Below, in pieces: positions 1 through 8,400 of a stretch of 54,162 nucleotides of DNA. The stretch spans positions 1-54,162 of the IMG/VR virus record IMGVR_UViG_3300044655_000258; one strand, given 5' to 3'. Numbering within the stretch: position 1 is the stretch's first letter; every line of letters begins with the position of its first letter. The position numbers were made by a program, and so were the translations under genes. Origin of the DNA: a virus. The notes beneath the pieces are model-generated. The model was not told the origin of the DNA and did not search any database. It worked only from the letters and a program-made list of their open reading frames with translations.

Positions 1-222
1 TGCAGCACCTGCAGCACCTGCAGCACCTGCAGCACCTGCAGCACCTGTTAAAGCGACAACACCTGCAGCACCTGCAGCACCTGCAGCACCTGTTAAAGCG
101 ACAACACCTGCATCACCTGCAGCACCTGCAGCACCTGCAGCACCTGCAGCACCTGCAGCACCTGTTAAAGCGACAACACCTGCAGCACCTGCAGCACCTG
201 TTAAAGCGACAACACCTGCAGC
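1..222 (+). repeat. 9-bp tandem repeat tract encoding Ala-Ala-Pro
   Basis: Perfect 9-bp units GCAGCACCT are arrayed in blocks of two to five or more, separated by an 18-bp spacer encoding VKATTP that itself recurs at least four times. The tract is in frame with the downstream gene and reaches the left edge of the window, so its true length is unknown. Such tracts are prone to slippage and to assembly collapse, and may explain why the sequence ends here. Confidence 0.9.
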
Positions 223-3200
223 ACCTGCACCGTCTGTCACAACAGCAGCGTCCACACCAGCCACACCCGGTGCTCCAGCAACACCGGGCGCTACAAGCTA
301 CACAGCTGCACAGACCGCTATGACTCCCGGCATGACTGTGGCGACACCTACTACAGGCGCTACAGTTGCTGCCAAGCCTGCACAAGCTACACAAGCCGCT
401 GGTGTAACTACTCCTGCCGCAATCAAATCCACTGCTGCCACTACACAGGCCACACAAGGTGCTGTGACAAAAGCACAGGCCGGACAGCAAGCTGCTACAG
501 GCACTGTCTCTGAAGGTGCTCTTGCTGAAGCAGCACAAGGTACTGTTTCTAAGGGTGCCGTTGCTACAGCGCCTACAGCACCCGATGCAGCAGAAGTGGC
601 TGCACCAACAGACCTGCAAGCAACACAAGCTCAAATGGCTAAGGCTGCTACAGCTGCTGATGTCGGTGGTCCTGCTGAAGCTGAAGCACAAGTAACGGAT
701 AAAAAATTCATTGCTAAAGCTGCACAGCTTGGTATCACTCCTGAAGCACTTGCCGCTGTAGGTTACACACTCGACGCTGCCAATGCCGCTGAGATTGAGC
801 AAATCATTGTTGAGGAAGCTGCTAAAGCTGGTGAAGCTGAGCAAGCTGTAGCTGCACAGGCTGGTCCTGCTGAAGAGATTAAGGCTGCTACGTTCACAGG
901 TGCAACACCACAAGCTGTTGCTGCCACTCAATACACACTGGAGGCTACCAAGTCTGCTGAAGCCACTAACACAGCGGTGCAAGCTGCCGCTAAAGCTGGT
1001 GTCATTCCTCAAGCCATTGCTGCACAAACTGCAGCACAGTCCACTGCCATTGCTCAACAACGCACAGCAACACAACAAGAGTTGGTTGATGTAGCTCGTC
1101 AGAACCTGCAGCTTACAGAGCCTGTACAGGCCGTTGCTGCGACAATGGAGAAGCTCAACAGCGCTGCTGTTGCTGCTGCTCAACAAGGTAGCTTCAGTCA
1201 AGCTCTGGCTACAGCACAGACTGGTTCTGTTGAAGCTGCTGCCACTGTTGCTGGTCAGATGGAAAAGCTGATGCAGCAGTTCAATGACGGTACACCTGCA
1301 TGGGCTGCTGGTGCTTTGCGTCAAGCTAACGCTGCTATGGCCTCTCGTGGATTGGGTGCTAGTAGTATGGCTGGTGCTGCCATTGTGCAGGCTGCTATGG
1401 AAGCTGCTGTACCTATTGCTGCTGCTGACGCTCAGACGTTTGCACAGATGGGTTTGACCAACCTGAACAATCGTCAGCAAGTTTCGTTGGCTAACGCTGC
1501 AGCTATGCAGAACCTTGAGTTGGCAAACCTCAGTGCTCGTCAACAAACTGCATTGCAGAACAGCGCTAATGCTTTCACCTTGCAGGGTCAGAACCTCTCT
1601 AACCAACAAGCTGTTGTGCTTGCTAACGCTCAGCTTAAAGCTGCTATGCAAGAGAAGAACTTGGATGTTAAGACACAGGTTGCTTTGACCAATGCTGCTC
1701 GTTACGCTGAAGTGAACAACATCAACTTGAGCAATGCTCAGCAAGCAGCCATGCAGCGCTCTGCTGAAACTGTACAGATCAACCTTGCTAACCTGTCTAA
1801 CACTCAGCAAACTGCGTTGTCCAACTTGCAAGTGAGAGCAGCCATCACTGGTCAAGAACTGAGCAATGAACAGCAAGTGGCAATGCTTCGTAGCACACAA
1901 GCTTTTGAAGCTATGCAGCAAACTGCTACCAACAAACAGCAAGCGTTCATGCAGGACGCACAAGCTGCTGCTGCTCTCAAAGGGCAGGTGTTGTCTAACC
2001 AACAGCAGACTCAGTTGTTCAACGTTGCCTCTGTCTTGGAAGAGCGTAAGATCAACCTGAACAATGAGCAGCAAACATTGTTGACCAATAGCGCCAACAA
2101 GATGCAGATTGACATTGCAAACTTGTCGTCTGCACAACAAACAGCATTGGCTAACCTGCAAGTTAGGGCTGCTCTGCAAGGTCAAGAGCTTACTAACGAA
2201 CAACAAATGGCAGTGCTGCAAAGCACACAGAACTTTGAAGCTGCACGGATTGATGCCACTGCTCAACAACAGTCATTCATCTCCACCTTCACTGCTGACG
2301 CTGCCCTCAAAGGACAGGTGTTATCCAACCAACAGCAAACTGCTTTGTTCAATGTCTCGTCTGCTTTGCAAGAACGTGGGTTGCAGTTCAATGCTGAACA
2401 ACAAACAAACCTGTTCAACACTACAACAGCGTTGCAGCTTGAGACAACTAACTTGTCTAACAAGCAACAAACTGCTTTGGCGAATGCACAGATTGAAGCA
2501 GCTTTGAAGGGTCAAGAGCTTAGCAACAAACAGCAAGTGAACATCACCAATGCTGCACGTGTTGCTGAAGTGGCTAACATCAACTTCACAGCAGATCAGC
2601 AGAACGCTCTTGCTAACGCACAGTTTATTCAGCAGATCAACTTGGCAGATCTGAGCAACGAGCAAGCTACAACGCTGGCTAACGCTGCTACGTTTGCTTC
2701 GATGGACATGGCAAACTTGAATGCTCGTCAGCAAACTGCTGTGCAGAATGCTCAGGCTTTCTTGGCAACAGACATGAAGAACTTGGACAACAAACAGCAG
2801 ATGGCTGTATTGAAGAGTCAGCAAGTGGCACAGTCTATCTTGTCTGATGCTGCTGCTGCCAACGCTGCTTCGTTGACCAATGCTACTAACGCTAACGAAA
2901 TTGCAAAGGTCAATGCTACATTGGCTTTGACAGCTAGTCAGTTCAATGCTTCTGAGAAGAACAAGATTGGTTTGGCTAACATGGACGCTGCTAACGAACT
3001 CATCAAGTTCAACGCACAAGAAGCCAATGATCGTGCTGAGTTTAATTCACGCATGTCTGCTGAGATTAACGTAGCCAATGCTAAAATCTTGGCTGATGTT
3101 TCTACAGCTAACACTGCTGCAACCAACGCTGCCAATGCTGTGAATGCAAAGAACGCTACAGACTTGTCTGCTGCAGCATACGCTCAACAGAGTCAGACCT

Positions 3201-3373
3201 ATCGTGACTTGTTGTCGTATTCTTGGAAGACAGGCGAGAGTGCTAAAGATCGCATATCTAACTTGGCTATTGCTTCTATTCAGAAGGATGTAGCTAACAT
3301 TAAAGCTGATGCTGATTCTAGCTCAGCGTTAGGTGAAAACTTGGTCAAGCTCGGTATTGCTATTTGGGGATAA
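2..3373 (+). CDS. Partial CDS: Ala-rich virion protein with AAP and LSNxQQ repeats
   Basis: The frame is open from base 2, so the gene begins left of the window; the first ATG in view (base 320) is internal. The first ~75 residues are an (AAP)n-VKATTP low-complexity tract. From roughly bases 1440 to 2850 there are about 20 degenerate units with the core L-S-N-x-Q-Q, each followed by an Ala/Asn-rich helical stretch, spaced about 17-24 residues. No catalytic motif or membrane segment is visible. It heads a tight + strand cluster ending in a giant virion protein, so a structural or ejected role is inferred. Composition suggests a long helical rod. The family is not recognised by name. Confidence 0.8.
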   Translation, partial: AAPAAPAAPAAPAAPVKATTPAAPAAPAAPVKATTPASPAAPAAPAAPAAPAAPVKATTPAAPAAPVKATTPAAPAPSVTTAASTPATPGAPATPGATSYTAAQTAMTPGMTVATPTTGATVAAKPAQATQAAGVTTPAAIKSTAATTQATQGAVTKAQAGQQAATGTVSEGALAEAAQGTVSKGAVATAPTAPDAAEVAAPTDLQATQAQMAKAATAADVGGPAEAEAQVTDKKFIAKAAQLGITPEALAAVGYTLDAANAAEIEQIIVEEAAKAGEAEQAVAAQAGPAEEIKAATFTGATPQAVAATQYTLEATKSAEATNTAVQAAAKAGVIPQAIAAQTAAQSTAIAQQRTATQQELVDVARQNLQLTEPVQAVAATMEKLNSAAVAAAQQGSFSQALATAQTGSVEAAATVAGQMEKLMQQFNDGTPAWAAGALRQANAAMASRGLGASSMAGAAIVQAAMEAAVPIAAADAQTFAQMGLTNLNNRQQVSLANAAAMQNLELANLSARQQTALQNSANAFTLQGQNLSNQQAVVLANAQLKAAMQEKNLDVKTQVALTNAARYAEVNNINLSNAQQAAMQRSAETVQINLANLSNTQQTALSNLQVRAAITGQELSNEQQVAMLRSTQAFEAMQQTATNKQQAFMQDAQAAAALKGQVLSNQQQTQLFNVASVLEERKINLNNEQQTLLTNSANKMQIDIANLSSAQQTALANLQVRAALQGQELTNEQQMAVLQSTQNFEAARIDATAQQQSFISTFTADAALKGQVLSNQQQTALFNVSSALQERGLQFNAEQQTNLFNTTTALQLETTNLSNKQQTALANAQIEAALKGQELSNKQQVNITNAARVAEVANINFTADQQNALANAQFIQQINLADLSNEQATTLANAATFASMDMANLNARQQTAVQNAQAFLATDMKNLDNKQQMAVLKSQQVAQSILSDAAAANAASLTNATNANEIAKVNATLALTASQFNASEKNKIGLANMDAANELIKFNAQEANDRAEFNSRMSAEINVANAKILADVSTANTAATNAANAVNAKNATDLSAAAYAQQSQTYRDLLSYSWKTGESAKDRISNLAIASIQKDVANIKADADSSSALGENLVKLGIAIWG

Positions 3374-3376
3374 CTA

Positions 3377-3583
3377 ATGAAGCATATTAAAACTTACATG
3401 AACAAAATTGAAGCATTGATTGCTTCAAAGAATAAGTCAACATTGAAAACAAAAGAGTCTAAGGGATTGTTGGCACCTTCCAAAGCTTTACCATCCAAAG
3501 AACAACCGAAGACAGACATTGATGTCGTTGCTAATTTTGTTAATAGCATTCGTCAAGCACGAGAGGAAATGAAGAATGGCTAA
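3377..3583 (+). CDS. Small Lys/Ser-rich hypothetical protein, 68 aa
   Basis: It starts 4 bp after the preceding stop and overlaps the next gene by 8 bp, which suggests translational coupling in the virion cluster. The product is basic and polar (many Lys, Ser, Glu) with a probable C-terminal helix (FVNSIRQAREEM). No signal peptide, membrane segment or known motif is visible. Position argues for a minor virion or assembly factor; the function is unknown. Confidence 0.6.
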   Translation: MKHIKTYMNKIEALIASKNKSTLKTKESKGLLAPSKALPSKEQPKTDIDVVANFVNSIRQAREEMKNG

Positions 3584-4073
3584 TTTAAACACAGTTGATT
3601 TTATCAAACCAGTACCTCCCGGCATATCGTTGACGGATACTCCTCGTGGAACACCTTGGAATACACCACCTAAGCTTGTTAAAGTGAGTGATGTTGCTCA
3701 GAAATATATTGACGGATTGTCATCTCCTGAGATGCTTAATAGCACACTAGATGCTATTGAAACCGGAGTACCTCTGGCTGCACTGGCTAACGCCATGATG
3801 CTGACTGGTGTTGCTAGTAACGGTCACACCATTGATGCTGGTATCTTGGTTACCCCTGTCATCATTGAAATGCTGGTGACATTGGCTGAAATGCATGGTG
3901 TTGAATACACAGTGTTTCCTAAAGACCCAGAAGAAGATATTGTTCCTGCACGAGTGATCAAGAACGCTATGAAGAAAGCAGGAGAACCTGTATCTGAAGA
4001 AGAAGAGATTGCTCCAGCTGTAGAGCTTTCTGGTTTGATGGTACGTAAGCCTAACAAGATGGAGAATATGTAA
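3576..4073 (+). CDS. Hypothetical virion-cluster protein, 165 aa
   Basis: It overlaps both neighbours (8 bp upstream, 1 bp downstream at TAATG). The N terminus is Pro-rich (KPVPPGISLTDTPRGTPW). The middle is a hydrophobic helical region (GVPLAALANAMMLTGVA ... VTPVIIEMLVTLAEMHG), and the C-terminal third is acidic (EEEE). Conserved position between repeat-rich and giant virion proteins suggests a structural or chaperone role in assembling the internal core. I do not recognise a named family. Confidence 0.65.
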   Translation: MANLNTVDFIKPVPPGISLTDTPRGTPWNTPPKLVKVSDVAQKYIDGLSSPEMLNSTLDAIETGVPLAALANAMMLTGVASNGHTIDAGILVTPVIIEMLVTLAEMHGVEYTVFPKDPEEDIVPARVIKNAMKKAGEPVSEEEEIAPAVELSGLMVRKPNKMENM

Positions 4074-5431
4074 TGGGTTTCAGACTTAGTTCATTCTTAG
4101 CTGGTGCTTCTAAAGGTGTAGCTGGTGTTCTTGAAGAAGACGAAGCCACCGCAGCTAAAAGCGCAACATTCGGTGTTAAAGCACTGAAGGAAAACTATGA
4201 CAAGGTTCAGGCTGAAAATCGTAAGCTTGAAACTGAAGTGTCAGAAAACATCAAGACATTGCGTACATTTGACAACACAGCTACAGAGGCTGAGTTGTTC
4301 GCTGCTGCTACAAACAAAGCCTATATGACGATGGCTGTTGAGGCGGCTAAGAGTAATCCTGCAAACTTTAAAGTTGGTGATGTTGTTAAGATTAAAGAAG
4401 ACAATCCATCTACATTGACAGCGATGGAGATGTTGAAGAAGTATACGGAACTTCCTACTGTAGCTAAAGAAGCACAACAAGCTAAAGAAAGTTCTGGCAA
4501 TATCATCACTGATCTGCGTAGTAAAGTTTCAGGTCGTGCAGCCAGTAAAGCAGAAGAGCAAACAGCAAAGGCTATGGGTGTTTCCATTGAGAAGCTTCGT
4601 GCTGCTGGTGAGTTTAGACGTACTGAAATTGATACTGGTGCTGAGTTTGATTTCACATCTATGCAGAAGCCTAAGACGTTCGACCAACAAGAGAATGATG
4701 CTAAGGTGAATCTGCTTAATGCTCAACGTGCTAATGATCCAACCAAAGTGAAAGAGGCTCAGGCAGATCTGTTGATTGTTAAAAGCATTAAACAGTCACT
4801 CACATCAGAGCAAACACAGTTCTCCGACAAGGTTGCTGACATCAAGAACCGTTATATGTTCGGTACACCTGAAGAGCGTAAAGCTGCTAAGCCTGAATAC
4901 GACAAGCTCATGGCTGACATTCGTGCTGAAGCATTGGCTAAGAAGGTTACTAAGGACGGTGAAGGCGAAGGTAAGATTCCTGCATTGGGTACATTGAATA
5001 CCTTCACATCTGCTGCTGTCGTTAGAGCCGTTGCTGCTAAGCATGGTGACCTGATCAAGACTAAGCAGCTTGCCATTGTTGAGAAGGCTGACGGTAGTGT
5101 TGGTATTGACTACATTGGTGACAGCGATACACTTCGCCGTCAAATCTTGGAGACACAGGCCACTGCAGCTAAGAACGCTTTGTCGCTCTACACAGACGCT
5201 AAAGGTCAACCGTTCAACCGTGATGTTGCATCGGTGCTGAACTCGTTCACTTCTGTTGTTCCTTCTGTTATGCGAGACGGTAACGCTCCTGCAACACCTG
5301 CTGCTGGACCACAACCTGCTGCGAAACCTGCAGCAACCACGCCTGCTCCTAAGACCAAAGCAGAGTATGATGCTATACCAAAGGGTACACAGTACATCGA
5401 TACAGATGGTAAGACAAAGATCAAAGGATAA
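4073..5431 (+). CDS. Coiled-coil-rich probable virion protein, 452 aa
   Basis: The start codon overlaps the preceding stop by one base (TAATG). The sequence is mostly helical and charged, with heptad-like stretches near residues 20-70 and 200-270, and ends in a Pro/Ala-rich linker (residues about 405-435) followed by a short polar tail. Glu, Lys and Ala are abundant and there is no membrane segment. Its place just before the giant protein resembles the internal core protein block of T7-like phages, so an internal or ejection role is inferred. No enzymatic motif was seen. Confidence 0.65.
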   Translation: MGFRLSSFLAGASKGVAGVLEEDEATAAKSATFGVKALKENYDKVQAENRKLETEVSENIKTLRTFDNTATEAELFAAATNKAYMTMAVEAAKSNPANFKVGDVVKIKEDNPSTLTAMEMLKKYTELPTVAKEAQQAKESSGNIITDLRSKVSGRAASKAEEQTAKAMGVSIEKLRAAGEFRRTEIDTGAEFDFTSMQKPKTFDQQENDAKVNLLNAQRANDPTKVKEAQADLLIVKSIKQSLTSEQTQFSDKVADIKNRYMFGTPEERKAAKPEYDKLMADIRAEALAKKVTKDGEGEGKIPALGTLNTFTSAAVVRAVAAKHGDLIKTKQLAIVEKADGSVGIDYIGDSDTLRRQILETQATAAKNALSLYTDAKGQPFNRDVASVLNSFTSVVPSVMRDGNAPATPAAGPQPAAKPAATTPAPKTKAEYDAIPKGTQYIDTDGKTKIKG

Positions 5432-5434
5432 GTA

Positions 5435-8400
5435 ATGGCGTTTGGTATTAACGACGAAGAAGTTTCTACTGGCTTCGGAGCCAATGATCAAGTTGTTGGT
5501 GGTTTCGGAACAAACGATGTTGTTGTTTCTAAGCCATCTATGGCTGCACCAAAACCAACACCGCAACAGATCGAACGCATGGCTGCAAAGCCTGAAGTCG
5601 ATCTGACTAAGCCTGCCTTTGCTGCTCCACGTCAACGTGCTACAGAGCTACAGAAAGTGCAGGCTGCTGCCGTTGAAGAACGTGCTAAGCCTGAACCACC
5701 TAAGTTTGACTACAAAGAACTCTACACCAATCCTGAGTTGTTCAAGATTGTTCAAGACTACAACAAAGTGGCAACAGGTACAGAGTACAAAGAAGGCCAA
5801 GACAAAGAACAGTTTGTTGCTGGCTTCATGTCTAACCTGCGTGGTCAAGAATGGAACACCTTCTCTAACATTGCTGCCCTTAACAAGCTGAAGAACTCTC
5901 CAATGTCTGACAGAGAGAAGCTTGCTGCTGGTACACGTTTGTTTGATCAGGTTAAGAGCGCCACAGAAGAAGGCGGTCAACCCGGCATGACACCATACGT
6001 TGACATTGCTAAGTCTGCATTGACTGACTTGACCAACTACATTGGTTTCGGTGTTGCCACTGGTTTGAAGAAGGTTGCCGCCAAGCAAGCTACACAAGCT
6101 GCAACAGCTTCGTTGTTGAAAGCTACACCCGCCACCATCACTGCTGCCACTATGGGCACTGAAGCAGTTATTGGTGCTGGTCAAAACATTGTCGAGCAAA
6201 AGAAACAACAAGCTGTGTCTACAGAGTTGGGTCAAACACCTAAAGACTTGGACGCAACACAGATTGGTCTTGCTGCATTGATTGGTTCTGTTGGTGGCTT
6301 CTTTGAAGCTAAGGGCACTATGGCTGTCCCTGCTGGTAAGACTGGCGCTGATCAACTCACTGACATCTTGAAGAAGAAAGCTGCTGCACCTAAAGATCCT
6401 AACGCACCCGTCACTTCTGTTGAGCGTGTGTTGATTGATCCTGTCACACAGAACATGGATCAGGTTGTTGAAGAGTTTATTAAGATTGAAGGTCGTCGTA
6501 TCTTGGACGAGGTCAATCCTGCTACAGCTTTGACAGATGCAAAGATTCAAAAGGATATGTCTGCTCGTGCTGTTCGTGTAGCGATGCACGTCATTGAACA
6601 AGACCCTACATTCCGTTTGAAGCCGGGTCAGCAAACTAGCTCTGCCATCAATGAAGTGTTCTCCAATCTGGACAATGTCAACGATGCTGTGCTGGAACAG
6701 GCTATTCGCAAAGAAGGACTGACACCAGACGACTTCGCTAAAGCAAACAAGATGACTGTGTCAGAGGCTGCTCAGGTGATGCAGCAATACTCTGCAGCAT
6801 CGAAGGTGCTCAAGCGCATGACAGAGATTGACCCTGCTATCAAGCAACAAGTCGATGAGTTGTTTGCTAAACCAGACAGTCAAGTGTCAGCACTTGGTCG
6901 TGTTGGTCAAGCCATTCGTTTTGCTGAGCGTGAATCTAAGGCGTTCATTGTGTCTGGTATCGGCACCACAGTTCGTAACGTCTTGGGCACCACTGTCGGT
7001 CTGACATACAACTCTGCTGCTTCGCTGGTCGAAGGCGCTCTGTACACTGTTGGTCGTACACTGGACGGTGCAGCTAAAGGTCAACGGCTCACCACAGCTG
7101 TGCGTAGTCTTGGTGACACAATGAGTGATGCATTTAGTGTGTATGGTTACATGGCTAAGGGTGGGTTGTCCACTGAAGTGACAGACACTTTGTTGCAACA
7201 CAACCCTGCACTGCGCAACAACATCTTGAGCGCTACACAGGAAAGCTCCACCACTGAGTTGTCTAAGGCTGCACAGGTATTCAACACCTTGAACGTGGCA
7301 CAGGATGCTTTCTTCCGTAAAGCCATATTCAACGCTTCTGTTGAGAAGCACATGCGCCGTGCTGGTCTGGACATGTATGAAGTGATTGGTCAAGGCAAGA
7401 CCATTCCCGCATCCATCCTGCAACAAGCTACAGACGAAACTCTGAAGGCTACATTCTCGTACACACCAAAGGTTCAGAAGCAAGGTATTCAAACCTTTGA
7501 AGCTGGTGCAGAAGCTGCAGGTAACTTGTTCGTTAAGGCTGCTGAGTTTCCCGGTGGTAGCTTGATTGCTACATTCCCGCGCTTCATGTCTAACGCCATC
7601 GCTTTCCAATATCGCTACAGCGTCTTTGGTGCAGCGTCAGGTATGGAAGACTTGCTACAGGGTTCGTTGTTGAAAGCTGCAGGTTCTTCTGGTGGTGAAG
7701 CTCTCATCCGCAAAGGTCAAGAGAACATTGCCAAAGGTGTTGTTGGTACAGCAGCATTGGCTGCAGCGTATGACTATCGTCTGAACAACCAAGACACTGA
7801 GTGGTTTAACATTAAGAACGATGATGGCTCCACTGTCGATACTCGTTCGGTGTTCCCTTTGGGTCCAACACTGGCTGTTGCCGACTTCATGGCTAAACGT
7901 AAGATGGGATTGGAGCCAAAGACTGCTGAGATGGTTGAGTCCATCGTTGGTATGAAGATGCCTGCTGGTACACAGAACCAATTCCTTGATCAAGTGTTTG
8001 CTGCTATGTCGTCTGAGAAAGAAGCAGACAAGATGGAAGTTGCACTCGGTAAAGTGGTGGGTGATTTCGTTGCTCGTTTCTCACAACCGTTTGTGTTCAA
8101 GAGTGCTTACGAATTCTTTGATTTGTTCCGTGAAGAAGGTGCCATTCAGCGTGACCCTAACGTCATCACTGCTGAAGATAGTGGTGATCGATTCTTGGAA
8201 GCTGCTGCCAATCGTGTACAGGGTAAGCTTCCTGTACTCAAAGAGTCTTTACCAGAAGCTGTTCCACGTTTGCGTGAAGGCCCAGTGTACAAGGAAGGTG
8301 AATTCTTCTACAGCTTGGTCGGTGTACGTGAAGCACCACCAAAGACTGTTGCTGAGAAAGAGATTGTTCGCCTCGGTATTGATCCATTCAAACTGTATGG

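Noticed and set aside
1-222. CRISPR array in the tandem repeats
   Set aside because: The units are 9 bp with in-frame coding continuity and no unique spacers.
113-2269. 718-codon minus-strand frame opposite the repeat protein
   Set aside because: It is Cys/Ser/Leu-rich and low-complexity, as expected from reading the antisense of Ala/Gln/Asn repeats, and the + strand frame is open throughout with typical composition.
4805-5635. 276-codon minus-strand frame
   Set aside because: It spans the end of one + strand gene and start of another, has biased Cys/Ser/Leu composition and no ribosome site; it is a shadow.
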